Assembly (NCBI GenBank): GCA_022266195.1
Contig: WHVY01000001.1
Coordinates: 19,902,001 to 19,966,000, forward strand
Length of the DNA stretch: 64,000 nucleotides
DNA from: Tetranychus cinnabarinus
Taxonomy: Eukaryota > Arthropoda > Arachnida > Trombidiformes > Tetranychidae
Reading direction: 5' to 3'
Both the position numbers and the translations under genes were made by a program. The notes beneath the pieces are model-generated. The model saw only the letters and a list, made by a program, of their open reading frames with translations. It was not told where the DNA came from and made no database searches. Shown here in pieces: positions 26,572 to 37,700 of the stretch. Each line of letters opens with the position of its first letter. Position 1 is the stretch's first letter.

Positions 26572-28990
26572 CGTATTTAAAATTATGCTGTTGATGCTGT
26601 GATGATCAAAGGAAATGGTTTATCAAATTTAACACATCCAATGATTCAATGATAATGACGCTATGTAAGAAAAGGCCTCACCTAAAAATCTTTATGAATC
26701 TTTATTTTGCTTCATTCACTTCTTATGCTTAATGTTATGTTTTTTTATATCACTCTTGTACAATATTTTTCAAGACAACTTTCAAAGTTAGATATAAAAA
26801 AACTCCTCTAAGAAGGTGAATACAGTTTTAAATACATAAATAGGCAACTGTACTTGAACGGAATTGTCTAAGCAATAAGATTTAACTGTGTCTCTCTGGG
26901 TGAGGCCTTTTCAAGACGAAGGTGAAGGATGAAAAGAAACGAGGAGGATTCCCTTTTCACTAAAGATGATGAAGAGGAGGCCAAGAAGACAGAGAAGGTT
27001 ATCCTAACGGAGATTTGGGAGGTTAAATGATGAAAGGTACCAACTAAATAAGAAATGTAAGTTCACTTTCATTTTGATACACATAAAAAAGTGGGTTGAC
27101 TATTCTCGGCCATGCTTTTCATTGCAGCGTTTTTCCTTTCTCTCATTTTTTGCTTACCTTTCTTTTCATCTAAGATTGGACAACATTTCAGGCCAACTTC
27201 CGTCCAAGACATTTCATATTACGGCATATGTCATCCTAAAGGTTACCTGTTGATGGTTCTAAAGAAGGAAGATCAAAAAAAAAGAAAGAGAGAAAAGACC
27301 AAACCCGCTATGATGATAATAATGGTAACAGGATCATTGTCTATGCTTTTGGATATTTAGTGCAGTTTTTTTGCTCTCCGCTTACTGTTGTTGACAATTT
27401 AGGCCTTTATACCCTCAATGGCCTTTTACTTTACCCTTTGGCTTTTCTAAATTTATCGCTTATTCGGTAATAAATTAACACTTTGACCTTACCTTCCTGT
27501 TGTTCACAGATATTGACCAGCTCTTATTCAATGCTTTTATAAATACTTGGAGGAAAAGGATTTACAACAATGATATAAACACCATTTAATAGAATTAATT
27601 CAGATAAATGTTATTATATTGAGTTGCTTATTCCTTTATTATTAAATCTATTAGGTTTAAATGTCACTGGAAATTGAATTTACCTCATAATTGTATGTGA
27701 AGTGTTAATGGCTTCCTAATGAAATTCATTTTAATAAGCTGAACGAAAAGTTAAAAGCTTAAAATGGGAAAAGAATTAAAAAGATTATATTCATCGGAAA
27801 GGTTAAATTTTCAATCGATAAGCTGATTCCTTGTGTCTGTAATCTCGACTTGTTGAAAGATCGTCTAATTGTCAATATATTACAAAGATAGTTCGCCCTA
27901 TTTTAACGGCAATTATGAGTAAGGTTCAACATAGGTAAGTGTCAAAGGCTTGGTCAGTGAATTGCATAGGTGTATTAATAAACTTCATCTATCCATGTCT
28001 TCTGGATGAGTTGATGAAGGTAAAAGTGTATATTTTTCAGTGTGATGACAAGATTTTCAAGAGCTAAAAGTAGCAACAATAAAAAAAGAAAGAGTAAACT
28101 CATCAGTAAAAAGGTATGTATAATAAAAAAGTGAACAGGTAAGTTAAATGTATTTTGTTTGAATGAAAAGCCAGCAGGAGTCAACTGTCATCGTGCCGAT
28201 GGACTCAGTGAGGGTTCCAATCTATTTGACAAGATGATGTTAACACTGAATAAAAAAGTAAAGGCTTTCACTTTGGATTTTTTAGACTTAAAATTAATTC
28301 TCTTCATGTTATCTCTTTGTCATCTTTGCACATCAAATCAATAGACAGGTCATTTAATTTTCTTTGTTTTGTTTTCAAACATTTTTCTTCTCTTTTCTTC
28401 ATAAACACTCAATAAATGAAGGCTAAATCTCTCCAGGTAAGCGTACAAATTGTGATAACTTTCAATGGTTAAATGTTTAGTCAATTTGATGAGACAACGG
28501 CCTTTCCTATTAGTATCAATTGTGATCGAGATCTGTCTGACCCAAAATCAGACATGCATCATCTTCATCTTCAAGATCACTCTCTGAGGGGTTATCTTGA
28601 TATCTTTGACTATTTTAATATCTTTTCATCTCTTTTTTTTGCTTGTCAACATCCAAAGAAATTCATATTAAGTCAGTTGATCTTGTTGATTATCATTGAA
28701 ACTCTTTGAACCTTGAGTCAATACAATAGTTTTGAAATAACTTTGTCCAACAAAAATTGGTTATAATGAAGAGTTGAAAAGTCTGATGTAAATTGACTGT
28801 CACTTATTGTGTGCAATACTGGACATGCGAAAGTTACAATGGTTAAATGTTCAGACTGTTTTCAAAATTAAGAACTTTTTGAAAATAACAAAAGTTCTAT
28901 AATAATTGAAAATTTGAGAGCTTTGTAAAATGGGCATTTTTTGTTCTTTAGAACACTTTAATCGCAAATGAATAACAAAAATGAGCATAA
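26572..28990. other. Intergenic region, no gene recognised
   Basis: AT-rich sequence between the repeat region and the 3' end of eIF3i. A frame at 27,112-27,360 begins with a hydrophobic, signal-like stretch, but it has a low-complexity lysine-rich end and no recognisable similarity. I see no RNA gene or clear repeat here. Confidence 0.5.
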
Positions 28991-30270
28991 TCAAACATCC
29001 ATTTGGAATTCAAAATAAGATTGATCAAAGTTTTGGACTCGAACGTAACCATCTTCTCCGCCACTGGCGTAGCTTTTTCCATCAGGATGGAAGGCTAAGG
29101 AATTGATAGGACCGAAATGACCTTTAACACGAGCAAACTCTTCTTCGAATATTAAATGGAAGAATCTAGCCTCAAATTTACCAGATCGAGCAGCAGTTGT
29201 TGTGACTTCCATAGCTTCTTGACCACCACCTACTACAACATGGTCTCGAATAGGGGAAATGGCGGCTGAATTGACTGGTCGCTCAGTTCGGTAAGTTTTT
29301 AAGTGTTCTAAGGTTTCAGTATCAAAGATCTAAATAATGTAGAAAAGAGGTTGGAATTAAGAAATAATTATATTTAGTAATTATCGTGATTTGATGGTGA
29401 AATGAACTTACTTTAGCCGTGGTATCTTTACTTGCAGTAATAAGCATAGTTTCATCGTTATTGTATTGCATATCATTGATTTGTCCACGATGAGCTTCTG
29501 GGATTTCTTGAAGTGATGATTTAGTTGTTCTCAGATCCCATTTAATTAAGGTACCATTTTCATGACCGGTAATGATACTTTCATCTAGTGGGCCCCATAA
29601 AGCTGCTGTAGGCTTGGAGACACCCATATCAGCGATGGAGAAAACGTATGAATTACCTTTGAATTGGTCTGGATCATTAATGTCAATAATTCGCAATTGT
29701 GAAGGAAGGTTCATGGTTTTGTCAGTCGTGAAAAAAATCTGCTTTCCTGAGTTAGAGAAACCAACAACTCGAATACCGTTTTTAGAAGCAAATTTATTTA
29801 AAACTTTTCCATATTCTAAATCCCAAAGGTTTAAACTGTTGTCTCCACTACCAGTGACAACTTTAGTTGAGTCCCAATTACAATCAATTGTCCAGACCAC
29901 ACCTGTAAAATGGAATGAAAATAATAAAAAGAGTTAACCAGTTATGAATAAAAACAATGAAAGCTGAGCTCTGTGATCAAATACAAACCAGCATGTCCAT
30001 CTAATGTACCAAGTCGTTCACCATTGACAGAATACCATACATTGGGATTAGCATCTTTAGCACAACTGAAAAGCAGATCCCCGTCGTGGTTATACTTGAT
30101 TTGAGTAATAGCTCTTTCATGACCTTGTAACGCTAAAGGTTTCTGAAAAATTAATATTAAAAATAACACAAATTTGAGGAAAAAAATCAAGGCAAGTGAA
30201 AGGTTTAAATAATCAAACCATATGGAGGCACATGGGAAGTTGATAGGTAGAAAGCATAAAATCTTACCAT
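28991..30270 (-). CDS. eIF3i: Eukaryotic translation initiation factor 3 subunit I (WD40)
   Basis: Four exons by GT-AG splicing: 30268-30270, 29989-30142, 29412-29902 and 28991-29329, giving 328 residues (human eIF3i is about 325). The protein opens MKPLALQGHERAITQIKYN and ends with the diagnostic block GKFEARFFH, VKGHFGPINS and HPDGKSYASGGEDGYVR. WD units are visible around KVVTGSGDNSLNLWD and MLITASKDTTAK. It is a cytoplasmic beta-propeller of the eIF3 complex, which recruits the 43S pre-initiation complex to mRNA. Exon 1 supplies only the start codon: ATG sits directly against the GTAAG donor, and exon 2 resumes with AAA CCT. It is transcribed away from GOLPH3, with about 700 bp between the two start codons. 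Confidence 0.96.
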
Positions 30271-30457
30271 CTTGATAAATTAATTGGGAGAAGAACAGAA
30301 ATATAGTTGACCCAAGTATCGAATATTAATTAAGAAAATACTGATAATTTATTTAATTTATAATTAAAACACAATAAACAAAATCGTGTTGGCAAAAATA
30401 ATAACACCGGTGATGATTTGTGATTCCTCTGATAGATGACACTACATGACGGAGCTG

Positions 30458-30473
30458 TATCGATATATCGATA
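30458..30473. promoter_or_regulatory. Two abutting DRE boxes (TATCGATA x2)
   Basis: The sequence TATCGATATATCGATA contains two adjacent perfect copies of the palindromic DRE (the DREF-binding element of insect housekeeping promoters). It lies 188 bp upstream of the eIF3i start codon and about 500 bp upstream of the GOLPH3 start codon, in their shared divergent promoter region. The motif is seen directly; factor binding in this organism is inferred. Confidence 0.55.
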
Positions 30474-30973
30474 TACAACGTAATTGAATATCAAACGAAA
30501 ATTGAAGTGAAGGAATCCAATATTAATTTGGTCGGATAGAAACAGTTACTTATCCGGATTTTGGATCCCAAGTGATTTCAATTTAAATTGTTAAATTAAT
30601 CACATTTCTTGTTAAACTAATCAACGACTTTAAGTAATTTTAGTACTTTAGTAAATGTATTAGCTTCATTGTCAATTTGAAAATCAATGAAATTGATGTA
30701 TTTTACTGGACGAACATTAAATCTCATAAGATTTTATTGCAATCTGTTTAGATTCGGATCTGAATGAGCCTTGAATGAATATTCGGATCTGTAGCCAACT
30801 CTTCTGTTAAAGTGTCCAATTAAAATGACAATACTTGTCAACAAAAATCTATGTTCTTAATTTATCATCATTTATTGATTATTAATGTGTGTTCTCATGA
30901 TTTAGTGTAGAAGTATTAACAGTTGATCACCTCTAAAACCTTAACATCAAGTTAACCTGTAAACCAGTTGATT

Positions 30974-32495
30974 ATGAAAAGAAACGAAGGTCTTGTACAG
31001 AGAAGAGTTACCCAAGGGTGTAATTCAAACACAAATAAGGCTATTAATGAATTAAAGGATGGTAACGATGGTGATGTCGGGAAACAGTCTAAATGTGAAG
31101 ATGACAATGATGTTGATTCAAAGGATACTAGGTTAACTTTGATGGAGGAAGTATTACTTCTTGGATTGAAAGATAAGGAGGTGAGAATTTGTGTTCATCT
31201 GAAAACTGAATCAAGATTCACCCATACATCAATGTAAATGCTATAGATTATCTCACATGATTGCGGTCTATCTCTTGTTCTATATCCTTAATATTGAGTA
31301 ATACTAGTTCCACTGATGCTTTGCATCAATTTCCCATCTCAATATTATCTTTGCTGCATTGTGTTTTGCTATTTTCTTGCCTGGTATTTTACACGTTTAC
31401 AATGTCACTTGTTTAATGCACCATGGCTTTGATTTGATTTTCTATTCTTTTCTCATCTTGATTCAATCATCCAATTTCAGGGTTATACGTCATTTTGGAA
31501 CGATTGTATATCAACTGGTTTGAGAGGATGTATTCTTGTTGAATTAGCTCTCAGAGGTCGAATCGAACTCGAAAAGGCTGGAATGAGACGACGAGGGTTG
31601 CTTTCAAGAAAATTAATTGTTAAAAATCCAAATGCAACGGGTGATGTATTGTTAGACGAGGCTTTGAAACACATCAAAGATACACAACCAGAAACGTTAC
31701 AGAGCTGGATTGACTATTTAAGTGGTAAGTTGATTATTTCGTTAATCCATATTGTGAATCAATAGTGAAATGCTGATTCTGTAGAAGTTCTTTTAGTTTT
31801 TTCTATCAGTAAAATAATATTTCTATCTACTTGATTTATAAATTATATTGAATATTCATGAGAAATATAAAACAATTAATAAAATTATCAAGTTTAACCT
31901 TTAGTTGACCAGTTCACTTCCAAACTTTCATCTATCAGCTGTGATTCATCAATTCACTCACTGAATTATGCATGGCTACAATTGTTCCCTAAAATGCTGC
32001 TTCTCATTTTACACTTTGATCCGATCAATTATTGTTTTACTAATTGTTCTATTTTTTTTCTCCCAACTAGGTGAAACCTGGAATCCGTTAAGGTTAAAAT
32101 ATCAATTAAAAAATGTTAGAGAACGTATAGCAAAAAACTTAGTTGAGAAGGGAGTTTTAACTACCGAAAAACAAAATTTCCTGTTATTCGATATGACCAC
32201 TCATCCATTGGTTGATTCCGGAACGAAATCCAAGTTAATAAAAAAAGTTCAAGATGCCGTCCTGAGTAAATGGGTAAACGATCCTCACAGAATGGATAAA
32301 AGACTTTTAGCCCTTATCATATTGGCGCATGCATCCGACGTTTTAGAGAATGCTTTTGTTTCTTTATCTGATGATGATTATGAAATTGCTATGAGAAGGG
32401 TTCGGGAACTCTTAGACCTGGATATGGAAAGTGAATCAATGAAATCAAACTCTAATGAGACTATGTGGGCTATATTTGCTACATTTGTTAAATAA
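30974..32495 (+). CDS. GOLPH3: Golgi phosphoprotein 3 (PI4P-binding Golgi adaptor)
   Basis: Three exons: 30974-31180, 31481-31724 and 32071-32495, coding for 291 residues. After a charged, poorly conserved N-terminus of about 53 residues the GPP34 domain begins at TRLTLMEEVLLLGLKDKEGY. It continues through SFWNDCISTGLRGC, SGETWNPLRLKYQLKNVRER, VLTTEKQNFLLFDMTTHP and SKWVNDPHRMDKRLLALI to WAIFATFVK at the end. Trp75 and Arg84 correspond to PI4P-pocket residues Trp81 and Arg90 of human GOLPH3. The protein binds PI4P on trans-Golgi membranes, links them to MYO18A and retains glycosyltransferases. The start is the ATG at 30,974; an in-frame TTG six bases upstream is not used by this model. The gene is divergently paired with eIF3i. 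Confidence 0.96.
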
Positions 32496-34705
32496 TTTGC
32501 AATTTCCAGCTTGCCAACCGTAATTATTTCAACACGTGAGAGTTTATAAAGTTAATTTTGAAGAATAAGCAGATAATGGGGAAAGCAGAGGAAAAGAAAT
32601 TCGATTGGATATGATAATTTCTGATTCTCATCAATTAATAACAACAAGCACAAGCAGCCTTCAATTATCTCTTTATCTCTATCTTTATCCATTGCCCTTT
32701 TCATTCATTATTTTTCCTCTCCTTTCCATTCCCTTCATTCATCCTAAAACTCTTCGAGTTATCAAAGCTCATTCTTCGATCCCACGATTTTCACAAACTC
32801 AAGTACATATATAAATATCAAATGCTGCGATCGAGAGCTCAAATTCATCATTCTTCAAGATTTTATATTAAGCTTGTATATTGAAAGTTCCATGCTAATC
32901 AAACAAAATGATCCAATATTGTTGACTCCTGGAAGAATCAAAAATCTTCAAGAATGATAAAGAAATATTGTAAGCAAAATGTATCTATTACTATTCTATA
33001 GTTAACCAAATTTATTCAAGTTGTTAAGACGATGAATAATATATGTTAACGCCAAACAAAAAAGGATCCTCCAAAATTGCGAGAAATTTTCCTTTTATCG
33101 ATTTTAACAATTTGCAAAACGCTAAACAAACAATTCACCACCAACAAATTCATCAGAGAGCCATACACAACATTCAGAGTGATTATTAAATTGACTGATT
33201 AAAAGTAAAAAAATTATAAGTTGCCCACCTTTTCGTTCTTATTTCCACTTCACATTTCTAATCACTCTAAGTCAAAGAGTAACTCTTTGTCTTGCTCTAA
33301 CTTGTAAGTCGTGTCACTTTATCATCTATTTCACCAAAAAAGCTAGATGTTTCTTTCATCGGTTTGATCATTAAACTTGTAAAAACACGTTTCCTTCAAA
33401 ACCACAACGGGATTACCTTTGCTTAAAACAATTGAAAATTAGGCAATTCAAGTTAACTGGTAAGTTAATTCTGTCGAGTGAATTCATTAGTCGGTCTTCT
33501 GAACAAATAACTAAGAAATTGATTCGAAACAAATGATTTTTATTCAATTTAATTTTTATTGAAAATTTCACCTAGTTACAGGAATAGGGATACCGATCTC
33601 CCAAACGGTTACACTCGGTAAGAAGAGAGTAACCCGCGTATGCACTCAAGTTGCACCGCTAGATGGTATGGACAACCATCAAAAAGAGGGAAATACAAAA
33701 ATTACAATGTTTAGGTCAATTGCATAGGAATATGGTGTTTACAATAAGTGTTTTGTATCTAGGTGAGTTACAACAGTAAGCAAAAATAATAATAACATCG
33801 AATGAATTGAATTCAATTGCCCTTCCCTCCCAAAAAAAAAAAAATTGTTGAAACGTATGAATTGAAACGAAGGGATATTAGTGGTATAATGAGGAATGGT
33901 TTAGGTCGAAACAGTCATATTATCAATGATGTGTTGTTTTTGAAAGTATATAAAGTACGCCAACCAGTTATTTGTGGTGCTTCACCTTCCTTTGGTGTTG
34001 CCTGGCAAGTAGAATCAAAAGAGTAATTGATTGTTAGTTGAATTCAATTCAAAATTTTGTTTTTGTATAGTTCATATATTTTCAGTTTAATTATGAGAGA
34101 TTGAAACAATCTCATATTTGAATTATGAGAGAGCATATTGCTCTCATATTGTAATTTTTTCCAAAAAGGAATTTCAAGAAATTCTCCTTTAAAAAACGTG
34201 ATGGGATAATTGGGAGACTTACCATGATTTAATTGTTTAAATGAACAGCCAATTCAACTCAATTTAATTTTCTCGGGTTACCAGGGTGTTCACACAAATG
34301 AATTTCAAACTACAATTAGACTTCCACAGTCATAATCACAATTTAAATCAAGAAAAAAGATGATGATGAAAATTTCGTGTTTCGTTATTGTTGGATTAAA
34401 CATGTTTAGCGCCATCTGCTTTTTTCAAAGCTAACTTCTAACACTTCTTTTTGGGTGTAAGATGTTAAGTCACACAGCACAATGCGCACAACCATTTTCA
34501 GGAAACCATTTTGTTCTTAGATTTACTTATTTGAAATTCAAGTAATATCTTTTTTTTAAACAATTGTTTAAATATCTGATTTCAATTTATGTGATTGATT
34601 GGTTTTAACTATTAAACACTTAGCTCAGATCGTGTTGGATCAATTGTGGTCAATTGTAATAGTGACAATAACGGCCATTCTCTAAATCAAGTTTGTGAAC
34701 CCCTG
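32496..34705. other. Intergenic region between GOLPH3 and SMARCC
   Basis: No recognisable N-terminal SMARCC exon was found here. A 69-codon frame at 33,817-34,026 matches nothing I know. It is flanked by TTGAATTCAA-containing sequences at about 33,805 and 34,035. A short GC-richer island lies at about 33,585-33,690 and contains a hairpin-capable pair, GGTTACaCTC / GAGaGTAACC. Two small hairpins follow at 34,092-34,148, and a CTCF-like motif lies near 34,410. Confidence 0.5.
34092..34148. repeat. Pair of adjacent similar hairpins
   Basis: Two neighbouring inverted repeats share the outer stem TATGAGA/TCTCATA. The first (34,092-34,115) pairs TATGAG..ATTG with CAATCTCATA. The second (34,124-34,148) pairs TATGAGAG..CA with TGCTCTCATA. 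The stems share the outer half but differ in the inner half with compensating bases. The function is unknown. Confidence 0.6.
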
Positions 34706-37700
34706 ATGGAGGAGAACAAAGAAATCTCCAAAGGACCTGGAAACGCTAAGGCTAAAGGAGATACACTTCAAACTAAGAAGATGAAATCAAATGATGAAGT
34801 TGACATTCGGTTAATGAGTGGTCGAAAGGTATGTACAATTCGATTTAATTGTCAATGGTGTTATTTAAATGTTCTTAAAGACCGGTTTTCAACTCTCTTT
34901 CTGTTCCTTTCTCCCTCTCTTTCTGTCTTTCTCTTTCTTTCTCTTTCTATTGGAAGAGTTGGAGATTATATGATGTATGTCTCATTCCTATATGATGCCA
35001 TCATATAGGAATGAGAACTTAGTACATTTACCCTATGTTTTATATTTGTATTTATATTATCTTTTTTTCCCTCCTAGGAATCAAAGAAAGATAAAGGCAT
35101 TGCAGGAAGTCGCAATAGTAAAAGAAAAAGATCACCTTCGCCACTTGTAGACAAAAAACGTAACCGTGCAAGGCAAACAAAGACTAGAAGTTCAACACCG
35201 TCATCTCATTCTAGTGCTAAAAAGAAGCCTCTCAGAGGAGGAGAAGGCGATTCAGATGAATCATTTGAGGACACTGATGCCTGGTCTCCCGAACAAGCGG
35301 GTCAAGAAACTCCAGCCTCTAAATCAGCAAATTCAAGAAATTCACTGGCCAACAACGCCTCAAACTCCACAGAGGCAAGCTTGTTAGCAGACGTTGACAT
35401 TGCTGATCGGGAAGAGAAAAGTGTTACTCCTAGTGAAAATAAAGTGAATAATACAAGTACCGATAAAGCAAAAGTTGGTACCATTTCTCCTAACAATAAT
35501 TGTGACAAAGTTGTTAAAGAAGAAGATGATGACAATGTTACCGATCAAACTAATTATATTATTGTTCCAAGTTATTCTGCATGGTTCGACTATAATTCAA
35601 TCCACGCCGTCGAACGAAAGGCTCTTCCTGAATTCTTCAATGGAGCCAATGAATCCAAGACTCCAGAAGTTTACCTTGCCTACCGTAATTTTATGCTTGA
35701 CACCTATCGTCTTAACCCAACTGAATATTTAACTGTTACTGCTTGTCGGCGTAATTTGGCAGGAGATGTATGTGCGATTATGAGAGTTCATGCTTTTCTT
35801 GAACAATGGGGGCTAATCAATTACCAAGTTGATGCTGAATTACGACCGACTCCTATGGGTCCTCCTTCAACGAGTCATTTCAATGTTTGTTTCGATACAC
35901 CTTCAAATCTACAACCTTCTAATCCTTTACGGGCTCGCCAAGATACTCCGGTCAGTAATTCCTCGTCACAATCTGCAAGTTCTCAAGAAAACAAAGAAAA
36001 CAAAGAGAACGAAGAGCATAGCTCCAAACCAGAATTGAATGGCAATTTCGGTTTGAGGACTGATCAGTATGAAAAGAAGAATGCATACTTCAAGAACAAG
36101 GGTGCAACAAAGATAACCAGAGAATGGGAAGATCAAGAAATACTTTTACTTTTAGAGGCAATTGAAATGTACAAAGATGATTGGAACAAAGTCTGTGAAC
36201 ACGTTAGCAGTCGAACTCAAGAAGAATGCATCCTTAAATTCTTGCGTTTACCCATCGAAGATCCATACTTGGATGAATCTGACGGAGTATTAGGACCCTT
36301 AGCTTACCAACCCATTCCATTCTCTAAATCAGGTAACCCAGTTATGTCAACTGTTGCCTTTTTGGCATCAATGGTAGATCCTCGTGTTGCCGCAGCGGCT
36401 GCCAAAGCTGCTATGGAGGAGTTTGAAAAGCTCAAGGATGAAGTGCCTTCTGCTTTGCTTAACGCTCATATCAAGAATGTTGAAAATAACGCTTCAAAAG
36501 GCCTTCTTCCAGATTTAGACTTATTTGACTTATCTATGAGCGGCATTGCAGGTACAGACGAAAAAGAGAATCCTGCCAGTAATGTAACAGATGAAGAAAA
36601 ATCGCGTTCTGATGCAGCAAAAAGATCTAGAAGTGATTCAAAAGATGGAAATAAATCCGGCGTAGATCTTAAAACTGAAAAAGTTAACGGTGTCAGTCAT
36701 CCCAGTACTGAACAAGGAAAAGAAATCGAAGAAAAATCTAAAGATCTAACCACTGAAGAAAAGGAATCAACCCAAGATAGCGGTAAAGATGTCGAAATGA
36801 AAGAAGTTAGTAAAGAAGAAGAAACAAAGGAATCGAGTGAACCAAGTGAACCGAGTGAAAATGCCTCCTCAAGTGATTCGGCTAAAGAAAAGTCGAGCGA
36901 AAAGAGCAACATTGAAGAACCTGAGGATAAAGATGCAACTAAAAGTGACATTACCAGCACAGACAAGGAATCTCCTGTCGAAGAAAGTTCTGCCAGAGAT
37001 GATCAAACGGCTTCCGAAAATAAAGACAAAGATAAACCAACGACTGAAGCAATGGAAGAAGGTACTGATGATAAATCAAATGAAAAAATCTCATCTATTG
37101 AACATAAAAGTTCAACAAAAGATAAGAGCTTAGAGAGGACTAAAACCAAAAATGAAGATAATCAAGAAATTATGAAAGAAAAAGTTGTCAAAGAAGTTCA
37201 ACTATCAACCGCAGCAGCCGCTGCTCTAAGTGCTGCCGCTGTTAAAGCCAAGCATCTAGCCGCAGTTGAAGAAAGAAAAATTAAATCATTGGTGGCTCTC
37301 TTAGTAGAAACTCAAATGAAAAAGTTAGAAATTAAATTAAGGCATTTTGAAGAATTGGAAACCATTATGGACCGAGAGCGTGAAAATGTAAGTTTCTTTT
37401 CTTTTTACAACCAACCCTCTCAAATTAGACTTCGGGAGAATAGCTAATAGTTTACTCTGCTGTCAAGTACGCGTATTGCAGATCAATCTATTGGGTAAAC
37501 CAGAAAGTTTTAAACCTCTGACCGTAATCATATTTCAAAATATCAATTATTATGGTAAAAGTTATTATATATATCTAATTGGCACCTAATTTCATAATGA
37601 AAGATATTACTTAAGTTACTTGAATTTTGGTTTAATTTAATCATTTTCTTGACACTTTAAACAATCAAATTTAACTGTTGATTTGAATCGAAAAAAATTA

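Noticed and set aside
27112..27360. 82-codon frame with a signal-peptide-like start
   Set aside because: The remainder is low-complexity Lys/Arg-rich, with no cysteine pattern and no neighbouring support; chance is likely.
33817..34026. 69-codon frame considered as a SMARCC 5' exon
   Set aside because: No similarity to the SMARCC N-terminal module and it ends in a stop with no matching donor in phase.
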